Origin: Oscillospiraceae bacterium
Lineage (GTDB): Bacteria; Bacillota_A; Clostridia; Oscillospirales; Oscillospiraceae
Direction of reading: 5' to 3'
Length of the DNA: 45,406 bases
Assembly (NCBI GenBank): GCA_017537045.1
Contig: JAFYLN010000218.1
Coordinates: forward strand, 1-45,406
The first letter of the stretch is position 1. Each line of letters starts with the position of its first letter. The notes beneath the pieces were generated by a model, which saw only the letters and a program-made list of their open reading frames with translations, did no database searches and was not told where the DNA came from. The translations under genes and the position numbers were made by a program. Shown here piece after piece: positions 1 through 9,152 of the stretch.

Positions 1-146
1 ACTACCAAATTACGATGTCATTGCGAGGAGCATGGCATTAAGCCATGCGACGCGGCAATCCGCATCCCCTGCATCCGAAGGATGCTGTCGCCCCAAAGGG
101 GCGACAATTTGAAACCGCAACAGTGCGATAAACATCAATTTGAATG
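1..146. repeat. Modular intergenic repeat, copy A (left end outside window)
   Basis: The segment carries the 'CATTGCGAGGAG...GGCAATCC' core found again at about 29540-29575 and 45266-45300, a GGATGCTGTCGCCCC block shared with 29592-29608, and a right end (about 120-145) ending ACAGTGCGATAAACATC plus AATTTGAA. That right end is the inverted complement of the left ends at 3036, 29374 and 45222. No reading frame in it looks like a gene. I infer a non-autonomous repeat; mobility is not shown. Confidence 0.7.
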
Positions 147-152
147 TTGACC

Positions 153-184
153 AAAAAACAAGGCTCCCGGGATCCGGGAGCCTT
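153..184 (-). terminator. Rho-independent terminator after the HIT gene
   Basis: On the minus strand an 11-bp stem (AAGGCTCCCGG with CCGGGAGCCTT) is followed by GTTTTTT, 17 nt past the stop of the HIT gene. It closes the minus-strand GH2-HIT unit. Confidence 0.85.
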
Positions 185-200
185 AAAGTAGGATATGAAC

Positions 201-620
201 TTACAGGGCAGCCTTGATCTTTTCGATCATAGCATCATATTCTGCCTCCGTCAGGTAAGTCTTACCGGGATTCATAGCAAAGGGGGTGCCCCACTCGAAT
301 TCATCTTTGTACTTGGGTACCAGATGGAAATGCAGGTGGCAGCCGCCATCGCCATAAGCGCCGTAGTTGACCTTATCGGGAGCAAATGCCTTGTGGATGG
401 CCTTTGCAGCGTGGGCAATATCTTCAAAAAACAGGTTCCGCTCTTCAGCAGAAATGTTCACCAGCTCGCTGACATGATCCTTGTACGCAACGATCACACG
501 GCCGGGATGACTCTGCTCCTTAAAGAGAATCAGCTGAGAAACCTGCAGGTCGCAGATCTTGATGCCGAAGCCGGCGAGGATATCGCCGCCCATACAGTAA
601 CCGCAGTTGCAATCTTTCAT
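201..620 (-). CDS. HIT family hydrolase (histidine triad)
   Basis: A 139-residue histidine-triad protein. The triad HLHFHLVPK lies near the C-terminus and follows the family's H-x-H-x-H pattern; these proteins hydrolyse or transfer nucleotide phosphoramidates and related nucleotide conjugates in the cytosol. The N-terminus has Cys residues (CNCGYC) that in some HIT proteins bind zinc; only this cluster is seen here. The start at 620 is chosen because GGAGG sits 8 nt before that ATG, whereas a longer frame would run back into the preceding gene. It begins 16 nt after the GH2 stop and is probably co-transcribed with it. The exact substrate cannot be told. A second, unrelated-looking HIT gene lies at 12874-13326. 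Confidence 0.88.
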   Translation of the reverse strand: MKDCNCGYCMGGDILAGFGIKICDLQVSQLILFKEQSHPGRVIVAYKDHVSELVNISAEERNLFFEDIAHAAKAIHKAFAPDKVNYGAYGDGGCHLHFHLVPKYKDEFEWGTPFAMNPGKTYLTEAEYDAMIEKIKAAL

Positions 621-636
621 TTTGATTCCCTCCACA

Positions 637-2862
637 TTACTTCTTGACACGGCTCAGCAGACGGTTCAGCTGTGCCAGATCCTTCTTGCTGACATCGCCC
701 ATCAGGCCGCTGACTGCAGCAGTCTCACTGAACTTTGCAAAGCCCATCATATCCCGCAGGGTGGTCAGCATGGAAGCGAGGGTCAGATTGCCCTGCTTCA
801 TCAGCCAACCCTTGATGATCTTGAAGCACTCTTCATTGCTGAGCAGTTCGCCGTAGGTATCCTCCACACTGAAGCAGCCATCTACAACGATGATTTCCTC
901 GGTGTCCTCGTTATCGGCTACTTCGTCGAACCAGTTGCCCACGGCCATGGCAGCAGCGATATCGGGCAGGGTGTAGGCCTCATTATGTGCAGCAACACCG
1001 TTCAGGGTAATGGTATCGGAAATGCCGCCGGAAACTGCAGTAACGGTATTCTCGCCGTCACGCAGCGCCACATTCTCGAAGACCACAGCATGGTCAACAG
1101 CTTTGGCGGTTGCCATTTCTGCGCCGTTGACGATCAGGGTAACCTCGTCACAGTTTGTATAGACGGTGATGTTACGCTCCTCGGGCGCACGGTCGATCCA
1201 GCGGCGGCCTGCCACATGGATCATAGGCTCAGAAGTCCAGTATGCCTTGTACAGGAAGAAGGCATCCTTCTTCAGCTTGCGGTCGTAGCTGATCAGACCC
1301 TTGTTGTTGCGGCCGACCACACCGCCCTCGTTACGGGCATCGGCAGCAAAGTCAAAGCAGTTCCAGACGTGGGTTGCCCACAGGTAGGGACGGTTCTCGA
1401 AGGTCTTGAGCATCTCGTGATGGTAGTAGGATGCATATTCCTCGCTGTAGTCATGGTTCATGGGCGTAGCGGAGTGCCACTTGGTGATATTCTCAACACC
1501 GTACTCGGACACGCCCAGAGGAATATCAGGATTCAGCTTGTGGTAAGCATCGAACCAGGGGCCGTTCTGAGCCACATCGCCGCCGTACCAGCCGAAGTAG
1601 TGGTTGTAGGAAACCACATCGGTGATGTAGTTGTGCTCAGAGTCCATGGGCGTGCTGGAAACCTGTGCAATGGTGGTCAGGCGGCTGGGATCCATGCACT
1701 TGGCCAACTGGTTCAGATCCCGGAGGTTCTTGCGCAGAGGTTCGTTGTCAGTACCAATCAGGATCTCATTGGAGATGCCCCAGAAAAAGATCGAAGGATG
1801 GTTGTAATTCTGGGCAACCAGCTCGGTCATCTGGGAGATAGTGTTCTCGTAGGCTTCCTCAGAAGGGATAAATTTGGAAATGAAAGGAATTTCCGCCCAC
1901 AGGGCGAAGCCGGTCTTGTCGCACAGATCGTAGAAATACTGGTCATGCTGATAATGGGCAAGACGGATGGTGTTGGCACCCAGCGCCTTGATCAGGGCAA
2001 TATCCTCTTCGTGGTCAGCCTTGGCAACTGCCCAGCCTTTATCCAGTCTGTCCTGGTGGCGGGAAACGCCGCGCAGAGGAATATTCTTGCCGTTCAGATA
2101 GAAGCCGGTTGCAGCATCCACACGGAAAGAGCGGTAGCCGTAGGTAACAGTAACAGTATCCACAACTTCTCCGTCCTTTGCGATGGTGGCAACGGCACTG
2201 TAGCAGTAAGGATCAGCCATACCGTTCCACAGGTGGGGATTCTTCACATCGATGATGATGACATTGTGTGCCTCGGCATCAGCCGCTGCTGCACCAACGG
2301 TATTGCCACCGGCATCCTTCAGTTCCACTGCCACGGTGCAGCCGTCAGCATTCAGCGGGAACAGGTCAAGGCGGGTCTTGCCGGAGCAGTGGGGCGTGAC
2401 GAACACAGCCTCGGTGCCGTCCATCAGCAGATCGAAATGAGCAGGTGCCACTTCAATGAAATTGACATCACGGTACAGGCCGCCATAGAACGTAAAATCG
2501 GCAGTCTGGGGATAAATGTCACTGACTGCGTTGGAGACCACAACAGTCAGAATATTACCGGATGCCTTCATGGCAGGAGTCAGATCATAACGGAAGGTAG
2601 AGAATCCGCCCTTGTGGGTGCCCAGTTCTCTGCCATTGCAGTAAACAGTCGCTACATGGTTGGCACCCTGAATCTCGATGTACTGCTTCTTGCCCTTGGT
2701 GGGATTGGGCAGGTCAATCTCATAGGTGCCGATGCCGCGCCAGTAGTCATTGCCGCCATCCTGACCGTCGAAGGCGTTCCAGGTGTGGGGCAGTGCAACA
2801 ACCTCAAGGGGCTGTCCCTGCTTGGCAAAGCGGGCAGATGTCAAAAGCGTTTTGATTCTCAT
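637..2862 (-). CDS. Glycoside hydrolase family 2 (beta-galactosidase/beta-glucuronidase type)
   Basis: A 741-residue GH2 enzyme with no signal peptide, so probably cytosolic. The order is sugar-binding jelly roll (about 1-170, with PLTPAMKASG-type strands), immunoglobulin-like domain (about 170-270), TIM barrel (about 270-560) and a C-terminal part. The acid/base is Glu366 in GISNE and the nucleophile Glu453 in GVSEYG, both as known for GH2. After a Big-type beta domain there is an unusual helical tail of about 80 residues (CFKIIKGWLMKQGN... to LLSRVKK). Start: ATG at 2862 has AAAGGAG 9 nt upstream; the ATG at 2871 is too close to it. Substrate is likely a beta-linked galactoside or glucuronide and cannot be fixed from sequence. 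It is followed by the HIT gene. Confidence 0.9.
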   Translation of the reverse strand: MRIKTLLTSARFAKQGQPLEVVALPHTWNAFDGQDGGNDYWRGIGTYEIDLPNPTKGKKQYIEIQGANHVATVYCNGRELGTHKGGFSTFRYDLTPAMKASGNILTVVVSNAVSDIYPQTADFTFYGGLYRDVNFIEVAPAHFDLLMDGTEAVFVTPHCSGKTRLDLFPLNADGCTVAVELKDAGGNTVGAAAADAEAHNVIIIDVKNPHLWNGMADPYCYSAVATIAKDGEVVDTVTVTYGYRSFRVDAATGFYLNGKNIPLRGVSRHQDRLDKGWAVAKADHEEDIALIKALGANTIRLAHYQHDQYFYDLCDKTGFALWAEIPFISKFIPSEEAYENTISQMTELVAQNYNHPSIFFWGISNEILIGTDNEPLRKNLRDLNQLAKCMDPSRLTTIAQVSSTPMDSEHNYITDVVSYNHYFGWYGGDVAQNGPWFDAYHKLNPDIPLGVSEYGVENITKWHSATPMNHDYSEEYASYYHHEMLKTFENRPYLWATHVWNCFDFAADARNEGGVVGRNNKGLISYDRKLKKDAFFLYKAYWTSEPMIHVAGRRWIDRAPEERNITVYTNCDEVTLIVNGAEMATAKAVDHAVVFENVALRDGENTVTAVSGGISDTITLNGVAAHNEAYTLPDIAAAMAVGNWFDEVADNEDTEEIIVVDGCFSVEDTYGELLSNEECFKIIKGWLMKQGNLTLASMLTTLRDMMGFAKFSETAAVSGLMGDVSKKDLAQLNRLLSRVKK

Positions 2863-2880
2863 GTTAATCATGCTCCTTTC

Positions 2881-2905
2881 AAGATTGGAAAGTATTCTCA
2901 ATCTT
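2881..2905. promoter_or_regulatory. Inverted repeat just downstream of the GH2 promoter
   Basis: AAGATTG (2881-2887) and CAATCTT (2899-2905) are perfect inverted arms around an 11-nt centre, lying between the -10 box and the ribosome binding site of the GH2 gene. The place fits a repressor operator or a leader hairpin. No regulator gene adjoins it. Confidence 0.4.
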
Positions 2906-2909
2906 TAAC

Positions 2910-2938
2910 AGTATAACATCTGACCAATTCTTCGTCAA
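2910..2938 (-). promoter_or_regulatory. Sigma-A type promoter of the GH2-HIT unit
   Basis: On the minus strand: -35 TTGACG (2933-2938), 17-nt spacer ending in TGT (extended -10), -10 TATACT (2910-2915). Confidence 0.75.
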
Positions 2939-3035
2939 GGAATTCTGCATTTTTCGGCATTTTTCATAGTTTTTGCCACTATATTTCGACAACAAGAAAG
3001 TAAAAATTGTCTTTCTTCTTTTACCGAAGGAAAAA

Positions 3036-3220
3036 TTCAAATTTCAGTTTATCGTTCCGTTCCGATTATGAATGTAGGGGCGGCGATCCGCCGCCCGCTG
3101 CGGTTGTCTGTTACAAATTCGCCGAAATCCAATGCGAATTCGCAACATTTCTCTGCGCGGGCGACCAATGGTCGCCCCTACGTTATCCACGGCACATGGT
3201 GCGACAAACATCAATTTAAA
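3036..3220. repeat. Modular intergenic repeat, copy B
   Basis: The left end TTCAAATTTCAGTTTATCG (3036-3054) pairs with the complement of the right end CGACAAACATCAATTTAAA (3202-3220), 14 of 19 positions matching. Inside are GTAGGGGCGGCGATCCGCCGCCC and GCGGGCGACC...GGTCGCCCCTAC blocks, themselves complementary, around an 'CGCCGAAATCCAATGCGAA' centre. The same inner module occurs inverted in 9188-9370 and shortened in 14748-14849. Confidence 0.75.
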
Positions 3221-3233
3221 ACGCAAACAAAGC

Positions 3234-3255
3234 AAGGCTCCCGGATGGGAGCCTT
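3234..3255 (-). terminator. Terminator after the alpha/beta hydrolase
   Basis: Stem AAGGCTCCC / GGGAGCCTT with a GGAT loop, followed on the minus strand by TGCTTTGTTT. It resembles the terminator at 153-184 (same AAGGCTCCC arm). Confidence 0.65.
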
Positions 3256-3278
3256 GGTGCGGATTTTGAAAGATGCGG

Positions 3279-4235
3279 TCAACTCTGCAAATGCCGGAAA
3301 ATCTCGTCCCAGACTGCTTCATCCTGCTGCGTCATACGAAGCCAGTCGAATGAATCCATGAACGCTTTCTGCTGCGCAGGGGTTTCCAGCTTCTTTTTCT
3401 TTACAAGCTTCTGGAAACGGGCAAAGAAATCGTCCTTATACTGCACCGCATCAATGGTATAGGAGGGATTGTGTCCTTTATTGTCCGTGATAAGGAAACG
3501 GATATTCTGCTTTTCGGAAAGCGCCTGCTGCAGCACATCAAAGTGATGGCGCTTATGCACCACCTTGTCGTCAGAGCTGGCGATCAGCAGCACCTTGGCA
3601 CTGGTCTTGGAAAGTGTTTCGATTGCATCTGCATCCGCATAAGCCCCGTTTGCTTCCTTTTCCAGCGCATAAAGGGATTTGCGCACACCCTTCAAAAGGC
3701 CGGAGAAGGTCTGCTCCAGCATCCTTCTGACGCTGATAAACCCGGACATGGAAACCACGTGGGTGATCTGCGGATGCATGGCAGAAATATTCATGGTGGA
3801 AAAGCCGCCCCAGCTGTGACCCACGACGGCAATCTTCCGGTCAGCAAGCGCGGGTTCTTTTTCCAGCGCACACATACAGTCATCCAGATCTTTCAGGCTC
3901 TGGGCAAACCCATTGCAGCTTTTACCGCCGGATTCCATACAGCCGGTATGGTCATAGGAATAAACAAGATATCCCGCCTTCGCCAGGTATTCTATCTCCC
4001 GCAGATAGGCGCGGTGGCCGTTACCCATGCCGTGGTCGAAGACGACCAGCCGGCCGGAAATGGGATTGTCATAGTAATAGAACCATCCCTTCAGATCATG
4101 TCCCATCTGGGATTTGAAACCATAGGGCTGCGATTGCAAACCGGAAAAATCTGCTGCAGTGAAATAAAAAATACCGTTGGGGTTATCGTTTCGGATAAAA
4201 AGATTGCTGCGGTACAGTTTTTCGATGATGTTCAT
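3279..4235 (-). CDS. Alpha/beta hydrolase (esterase/lipase-like)
   Basis: A 318-residue serine hydrolase of the alpha/beta fold. The nucleophile elbow is GHSWGG, with FDHGMGNGHR near residue 75 as the probable oxyanion region, an acidic residue in SSDDKVVH and the catalytic His in DNKGHNP. There is no signal peptide, so it is likely a cytosolic carboxylesterase or acyl-ester hydrolase; the substrate is unknown. The ATG at 4235 has GGGAGGTGG 7-8 nt before it; a longer frame that would extend over proB in antisense is not believable because the promoter lies at 4264-4292. The gene stands alone and is transcribed divergently from proBAC. Confidence 0.85.
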   Translation of the reverse strand: MNIIEKLYRSNLFIRNDNPNGIFYFTAADFSGLQSQPYGFKSQMGHDLKGWFYYYDNPISGRLVVFDHGMGNGHRAYLREIEYLAKAGYLVYSYDHTGCMESGGKSCNGFAQSLKDLDDCMCALEKEPALADRKIAVVGHSWGGFSTMNISAMHPQITHVVSMSGFISVRRMLEQTFSGLLKGVRKSLYALEKEANGAYADADAIETLSKTSAKVLLIASSDDKVVHKRHHFDVLQQALSEKQNIRFLITDNKGHNPSYTIDAVQYKDDFFARFQKLVKKKKLETPAQQKAFMDSFDWLRMTQQDEAVWDEIFRHLQS

Positions 4236-4263
4236 TCTGTTCCACCTCCCGAAATTTGTTTTT

Positions 4264-4292
4264 ATTATAGGGCGGATTTTGGTACCTGTCAA
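4264..4292 (-). promoter_or_regulatory. Promoter of the alpha/beta hydrolase
   Basis: Perfect consensus: -35 TTGACA (4287-4292), 17-nt spacer, -10 TATAAT (4264-4269), on the minus strand. Confidence 0.85.
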
Positions 4293-4321
4293 CGAATCGA
4301 CGTTTATTTTCCATGTTACGA

Positions 4322-4350
4322 TTGCAAATGTCCGCGATACGTGGTATAAT
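4322..4350 (+). promoter_or_regulatory. Promoter of proBAC
   Basis: -35 TTGCAA (4322-4327), 17-nt spacer ending TGG (extended -10), -10 TATAAT (4345-4350). It lies 45 nt before the proB start and is back-to-back with the hydrolase promoter. Confidence 0.85.
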
Positions 4351-4394
4351 CGCTTCAAATTACTTTCAAAAGGCTGAATCGGGAGGTGGATGCC

Positions 4395-5159
4395 ATGCGC
4401 ATCGTCATCAAAATCGGAACAAGTACCCTTGCACATCCCACGGGACATCTGAACATCCGTCTGGTAGAGCAACTGTGCAAAGTTATCAGCGATATCAAAA
4501 ACGCAGGACACGAAGTGATCCTCGTGTCCTCCGGTGCTATCGGCATGGGCGTCGGCAAGCTGGGACTTCGGATGCGCCCATCGGATATTCCCACCAAGCA
4601 GGCAGCTGCCGCCGTGGGTCAATGCGAGCTGATGTATACATATGACAAGCTTTTCAGTGAGTACAATCATACGGTCGCACAGCTTCTGATCACCGGCGAT
4701 GATGTGGCAAACCATACCCGCCACGAGAATTTCCGCAATACTTTAAACCGGCTTCTGGAACTGGAAGCGCTGCCCATCATCAACGAAAACGACACCGTCG
4801 CTACCGACGAGATCGTCATCGGTGACAACGATACACTGGCTGCCATCGTGGCAAAGAGCATCGATGCAGACAAGCTGGTGCTGCTTTCTGACATTGACGG
4901 ACTGTATACCGCCGATCCGCACAAGGATCCCGACGCAAAGCTATTATCCTTTGTTTCCGAAATCACCGAAGAAATACGTGCCCTCGGCGGAGGCAGCGCA
5001 GGTAATCAGGGCACAGGCGGTATGGCAACCAAGCTCCACGCGGCGCAAGTTTGTCTGGAATCCGGCTGCGATATGGTTATTACCAACGGCAAACGCCCCG
5101 ATGATCTGTATGCCATTCTGGAAGGCCGCAGCATCGGAACCACATTTTCAAGGAGGTAA
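4395..5159 (+). CDS. proB: Glutamate 5-kinase
   Basis: A 254-residue cytosolic kinase that phosphorylates L-glutamate to gamma-glutamyl phosphate, the first step of proline synthesis. The amino-acid kinase fold is seen from [11 protein letters not shown] at the N-terminus through VSSGAIGMG, the INENDTVAT segment and the [13 protein letters not shown] segment. The protein ends after the kinase domain; the C-terminal PUA domain of the E. coli enzyme is absent, as in many Firmicutes. ATG 4395 has GGAGG 8 nt upstream; an in-frame GTG at 4386 overlaps that site and is not used. It is the first gene of proBAC, and the proA ribosome binding site is inside its last codons. Feedback by proline is expected for the family. 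Confidence 0.95.
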   Translation: MRIVIKIGTSTLAHPTGHLNIRLVEQLCKVISDIKNAGHEVILVSSGAIGMGVGKLGLRMRPSDIPTKQAAAAVGQCELMYTYDKLFSEYNHTVAQLLITGDDVANHTRHENFRNTLNRLLELEALPIINENDTVATDEIVIGDNDTLAAIVAKSIDADKLVLLSDIDGLYTADPHKDPDAKLLSFVSEITEEIRALGGGSAGNQGTGGMATKLHAAQVCLESGCDMVITNGKRPDDLYAILEGRSIGTTFSRR

Positions 5160-5163
5160 GCTC

Positions 5164-6390
5164 ATGAATGATATGCTCAGAGCCGCAAAGGCCGCAAAGG
5201 TGCAGGTATCCTGCCTGACAACGGAGCAGAAAAATGCCGCGCTGGAGGCTATGGCTGACGCGCTGCTGAAAAACGAAGAAAGCATTCTGGAAGCCAATGC
5301 GCTGGATCTTGAAAAAGCAAAGGGTACAGTTTCCGACGTGATGCTGGACCGGCTGATGCTCAACTCCTCCCGTATCGCAGGCATGGCGAAGGGCATCCGG
5401 GATGTGGCAAAGCTGCCCGATCCTGTGGGTCTCAAGCTGGACGAATACACCCGTGAAGACGGACTGAACATCCGGAAGGTTTCCGTTCCCATGGGTGTCA
5501 TTGCAATCATTTACGAAAGCAGACCTAATGTCACCTCCGATGCGACAGCACTGGCGCTGAAAAGCGGCAATGTTTGCATCCTGCGCGGCGGCAAGGAAGC
5601 TTTCCGCTCTGCAAATGCGATCGTTGATGCGCTGAAAGACGGTCTGAAGGCCGTGGGCATCACAGAAGATGCCATCAATCTGGTGCAGGATACCTCCCGC
5701 GCCAGTGCCACACAGCTCATGACCGCAAACGGCTACATTGATCTGCTGATTCCTCGGGGCGGTGCCGGTCTGATCAACGCATGTGTACAGAACGCCACCG
5801 TTCCCTGCATCGCCACCGGTACCGGCATCTGCCATGTGTATGTGGACAAGAGTGCAGATCAGGAGAAAGCTCTGACGATCATTGAGAATGCCAAAACCAG
5901 CCGCCCCAGCGTCTGTAACGCCGAGGAAGTGCTGCTGGTTCATAAAGAAATTGCTGCGCAATTCCTTCCGAAGGTTCATGCACGGATCGGCAGTAAGGTA
6001 GAACTGCGTCTGGATAAGACGGCACAGGGTATTATTCCCGGTGTCGCTGCAAAAGAAACTGATTTTGACACCGAGTTCCTTGACTACATTCTGGCAGTGA
6101 AATGCGTCGATGATGTCAGCGAGGCGGTAGCGCATATCGCTGCCCATTCCACCGGACACAGTGAAGCCATTGTGGCGCAGGATGAAGCTGTTCTCGCCCA
6201 GTTTGCCGCCGGCGTAGACAGCGCGGCGGTTTATCTGAACGCCTCTACCCGCTTTACCGATGGCGGCGAATTCGGTCTCGGCTGCGAGATGGGCATTTCC
6301 ACCCAAAAACTCCACGCCCGCGGTCCTATGGGTCTGCGTGAGCTGACCAGCTATAAGTACCTGATCACCGGAGACGGTCACATCCGATAA
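5164..6390 (+). CDS. proA: Gamma-glutamyl phosphate reductase
   Basis: A 408-residue NADPH-dependent reductase of the aldehyde dehydrogenase superfamily that converts gamma-glutamyl phosphate to glutamate semialdehyde. Visible signatures are [26 protein letters not shown], the catalytic Cys251 in RPSVCNAEE, and the C-terminal [16 protein letters not shown]. The length is normal for the family. The gene starts 4 nt after proB, using the AGGAGG that overlaps the proB stop, so translation of the two is probably coupled. Product and substrate are passed between ProB and ProA, which are known to work as a complex. Confidence 0.96.
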   Translation: MNDMLRAAKAAKVQVSCLTTEQKNAALEAMADALLKNEESILEANALDLEKAKGTVSDVMLDRLMLNSSRIAGMAKGIRDVAKLPDPVGLKLDEYTREDGLNIRKVSVPMGVIAIIYESRPNVTSDATALALKSGNVCILRGGKEAFRSANAIVDALKDGLKAVGITEDAINLVQDTSRASATQLMTANGYIDLLIPRGGAGLINACVQNATVPCIATGTGICHVYVDKSADQEKALTIIENAKTSRPSVCNAEEVLLVHKEIAAQFLPKVHARIGSKVELRLDKTAQGIIPGVAAKETDFDTEFLDYILAVKCVDDVSEAVAHIAAHSTGHSEAIVAQDEAVLAQFAAGVDSAAVYLNASTRFTDGGEFGLGCEMGISTQKLHARGPMGLRELTSYKYLITGDGHIR

Positions 6391-6402
6391 GGAGAATATT
6401 CT

Positions 6403-7179
6403 ATGAAATACGGATTTATTGGCTGCGGCAACATGGGCGGTGCCATTGCCAAAGCGCTGGCATCAAAAGGTGCCGATCTGGCTGTTACCGACCGCAGCGG
6501 CAAAGCAAAAGCACTGGGATTCCCCTACACCAGTGCGGAAGATATTGCTGCAAATGCAGAACGTATTTTTCTTGGCGTGAAACCCCATATGATGAAAGGC
6601 GTACTGGAAAAGCTGCGCCCCATCCTGCAGGAGAAAAAGCCCCTGCTGATCACCATGGCGGCTGGACTGGCGATGGAAAAAATCGATGAAATGGCAGGCG
6701 GTGGATTTCCGGTTATCCGCATCATGCCCAATACACCCACAGCTATCGGCATGGGTGTAATTCAGTATTGCGCCAATGAAGTGGTAGGCGAGGACGTCCT
6801 GTCAGACTGGCTGGCTGATATGGCACCCTGCGGACTGCTGGATATGCTGGACGAAAGCCTTATCGATGCTGCCAGCGCCCTGTCCGGCAGCGGTCCTGCC
6901 TATATGTATGTTTTCATGGAAGCACTGGCTGATGGTGCGGTAGCCTGTGGCATTCCACGCCAGAAGGCCTATGAATATGCCGCCATGACCATGGCTGGCT
7001 CCGCCCAGATGTACTTGCAGACCAAACAGCACCCCGGTGCACTGAAGGATGCAGTCTGCTCACCCGGCGGCAGTACCATTGCCGGTGTGAAGGCACTGGA
7101 AGAAGGCGCTTTCCGTGCATCTGCCATAAACTGCGTCACCGCTACTTACAAGCGGAACAAGGAGCTGGGAAAGGGATAA
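6403..7179 (+). CDS. proC: Pyrroline-5-carboxylate reductase
   Basis: A 258-residue NAD(P)H reductase giving L-proline from pyrroline-5-carboxylate. The Rossmann motif GFIGCGNMGGAIAKAL is at the N-terminus, RIMPNTPTAIGMG is the conserved substrate-side segment, and the C-terminal helices hold SGSGPAYMY and SPGGSTIAGVKALE, the family signature. It lies 12 nt after proA with AAGGAG before the ATG. With proB and proA it makes the full route from glutamate to proline in a single operon. The length is a little short (many are 265-275) but nothing is missing. Confidence 0.96.
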   Translation: MKYGFIGCGNMGGAIAKALASKGADLAVTDRSGKAKALGFPYTSAEDIAANAERIFLGVKPHMMKGVLEKLRPILQEKKPLLITMAAGLAMEKIDEMAGGGFPVIRIMPNTPTAIGMGVIQYCANEVVGEDVLSDWLADMAPCGLLDMLDESLIDAASALSGSGPAYMYVFMEALADGAVACGIPRQKAYEYAAMTMAGSAQMYLQTKQHPGALKDAVCSPGGSTIAGVKALEEGAFRASAINCVTATYKRNKELGKG

Positions 7180-7296
7180 CTTTCATTTCGGCGTACGGAA
7201 TAACCGGCGGGACTGAAGCATGAAAATCTCTGCCGGCTCGGCCTGCGTTCAGCCAGTCTCCCAAAGATGAGCATATTCTAAGACAGGAGCATTCCT

Positions 7297-8238
7297 ATGC
7301 GTTATTATTTTGCCCCTATGGAGGGCATCACTGATGCACCCTACCGCCGTGTTCACCACAGCTTCTTCCCGGGGCTTGATGCCTACTACATGCCCTTCAT
7401 TTCCCCTACCATGCACCGCACCTTGACCAATCGCGAATCCCGCGACCTGCCTATGGCAGACAGTGTGCCGTTTCGCGCTGTGCCCCAGATTCTGACCAAG
7501 GTGCCGGAGGATTTTACCTGGGCGGCTGGCCAGTGTCTGCAGCGGGGTTATGACGAAGTCAATCTCAATATAGGGTGTCCCTCGGGTACTGTGGTAAGCA
7601 AGGGTAAGGGAGCAGGCATGCTGGCAGACCCTGTCAGGTTGGATGAATTTCTGGATAAGGTTTTTGAAAACGCACCTTTGCCGGTCTCCGTCAAAACCCG
7701 TCTTGGCATGATGGAAGCGGAGGAATTTCCCAAAATTCTCGACATTCTGAATCAATATCCCATCAAGGAGCTTACAATCCATCCCAGAGTGCGGAAACAG
7801 TTTTACAAGGGCGGCGTGGATATGGACATGTTCCGCTATGCGCTTCAAAACAGCAAAAATCCGCTGTGCTACAACGGTAATCTGCGCACCCTGTCGGAAG
7901 TTCGTGCCTTTGAGCAAGCGTTCCCGCAGGTAGAAGCTGTGATGATCGGCCGCGGACTGGTAGGCAATCCCGCCATGTTCCATCCTGAAGTGGACGCAGC
8001 CGCCATCCGTGCATTTCACGATGCCTTGCTCGAAACATATATCGAAGCCTTCGGCAGTGCCCGCAATGCGATCTTCCGTCTGAAGGAAAACTGGCACTGC
8101 ATGAGCCTGCTGTTCGAGGGCAGTGAAAAACTCTGGAAAAAATTACGAAAAACCACAGATATTGCCGAGTACCGCGCCATTACAGCAGAAATTTTTGCTA
8201 CGCTGCCCATGCACAAGGAGTTGCAGGCGGACTGGTAA
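7297..8238 (+). CDS. dus: tRNA-dihydrouridine synthase
   Basis: A 313-residue FMN-dependent enzyme that reduces uridines in the tRNA D-loop. The FMN barrel starts with FAPMEGITDAPYR, the catalytic Cys is in LNIGCPSGTVVSKGKGAG, and VSVKTRLG, LTIHPRV and MIGRGLVGNP are the usual phosphate- and flavin-binding strands. A helical RNA-binding tail follows (about 230-313). There is an AGGAG before ATG 7297. It is 117 nt after proC; I find no clear promoter or terminator in that gap, so it could be read from the proline promoter. Which D-loop position it modifies cannot be told. Confidence 0.93.
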   Translation: MRYYFAPMEGITDAPYRRVHHSFFPGLDAYYMPFISPTMHRTLTNRESRDLPMADSVPFRAVPQILTKVPEDFTWAAGQCLQRGYDEVNLNIGCPSGTVVSKGKGAGMLADPVRLDEFLDKVFENAPLPVSVKTRLGMMEAEEFPKILDILNQYPIKELTIHPRVRKQFYKGGVDMDMFRYALQNSKNPLCYNGNLRTLSEVRAFEQAFPQVEAVMIGRGLVGNPAMFHPEVDAAAIRAFHDALLETYIEAFGSARNAIFRLKENWHCMSLLFEGSEKLWKKLRKTTDIAEYRAITAEIFATLPMHKELQADW

Positions 8239-8255
8239 AGCAGGAGAGATAAAAA

Positions 8256-9146
8256 ATGAAAAGATTGATGATTTGTGTTTTCGTTGCCGGACTGGTTCTC
8301 AGTGGATGTGCGCAGTCACGGGAAGACCCGTTCCGGGTGGACACCGTGGTGCAGATTCCGGTGGATCCCACCGATGCACCCACAGAACCGCCGACGGAAC
8401 CGCCGACAGAAGAACCGTCCGCACCACCAACAGCGGCACCCACCGAAGCGCCTGCAGAACCGAAAGAAACCACGGCAAAGAAGACAACTTCTTCCAAGAG
8501 CAGCTCCAGCAAGAGTTCCTCCAGTAAGAGCAGCAGTTCCAGTAAGTCCAGCAGTTCCAGTTCTTCCAAGAATCAGTCTGCATCCAAGAAAGAGCCTGCG
8601 GCAACCCAGCCGCCCAAGGCAGTAGAACCCCCTGTCACACAGCCGCCGGAAACCCTTCCTGTGCCGACTGTACCTGTAGTTCCCACCGAAGTACCTACAG
8701 TACCGCCTACGGAAGCACCCACCGAGCCACCGACAGAACCTCCCTACGACCCATCCTCCTATGGTATTGGCGGATTGGAATATGCAATTGTGGACGAGCT
8801 CAATGCCTATCGTACAGAAGCCGGTTTGCCGGAGCTGTCCCTGAGCAGACGGCTCAGCGGCATTGCTTACATCCGTGCGCAGGAGATCAGCAGTTCCTGG
8901 AGCCATACCCGTCCCGATGGTCGCGGCTTTACCAGTGTGCTTGGTGACTATGGTTACGGCTATGGCGCAGCTTCGGAGCATCTGGTTTATGTGTCCGGCA
9001 GCGGTGACGCTGTAGCGATCGCAGCAAAGTGGATGGCATCGGATTCCAACAGTGCCGATATTTTAAGCGGAAGCTTTACGAAGGCAGGTATCGGTGTCTA
9101 CTATGCTGGCGGCGTGATCTATGTGGCCTGTTTGTTGACTGGATAA
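8256..9146 (+). CDS. CAP/SCP-domain lipoprotein with Pro/Thr and Ser/Lys linkers
   Basis: A 296-residue exported lipoprotein. The signal peptide ends in lipobox LVLSGC (Cys about 20), so it should be anchored to the outer face of the membrane. Residues about 30-75 are repeats of PTEPPTE/PTDAP type, about 75-115 are nearly pure Ser and Lys (KSSSS runs), then a second Pro/Thr stretch to about 170: a long flexible wall-spanning linker. The C-terminal 125 residues are a CAP (SCP/PR1) domain as in bacterial CAP proteins: NAYRTEAGLPEL, HTRPDG, ASEHL and the final GVIYVACLL strand. The CAP His and Glu are present, but the family's role in bacteria is unclear. It starts 17 nt after dus, with AGGAGAG before it. 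Confidence 0.9.
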   Translation: MKRLMICVFVAGLVLSGCAQSREDPFRVDTVVQIPVDPTDAPTEPPTEPPTEEPSAPPTAAPTEAPAEPKETTAKKTTSSKSSSSKSSSSKSSSSSKSSSSSSSKNQSASKKEPAATQPPKAVEPPVTQPPETLPVPTVPVVPTEVPTVPPTEAPTEPPTEPPYDPSSYGIGGLEYAIVDELNAYRTEAGLPELSLSRRLSGIAYIRAQEISSSWSHTRPDGRGFTSVLGDYGYGYGAASEHLVYVSGSGDAVAIAAKWMASDSNSADILSGSFTKAGIGVYYAGGVIYVACLLTG

Positions 9147-9152
9147 CAATTT

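Noticed and set aside
607..2916. A 769-residue open frame on the plus strand over the GH2 gene
   Set aside because: It is antisense to a clear GH2 gene with both catalytic Glu residues, has no ribosome site and no family motif. G+C-rich codon use leaves such frames open by chance. The same holds for 16358-19207 (antisense to CotH) and 32123-34339.
4236..4724. A long N-terminal extension of the alpha/beta hydrolase
   Set aside because: It would run over the hydrolase promoter and the proB start; the ATG at 4235 has an excellent ribosome site.
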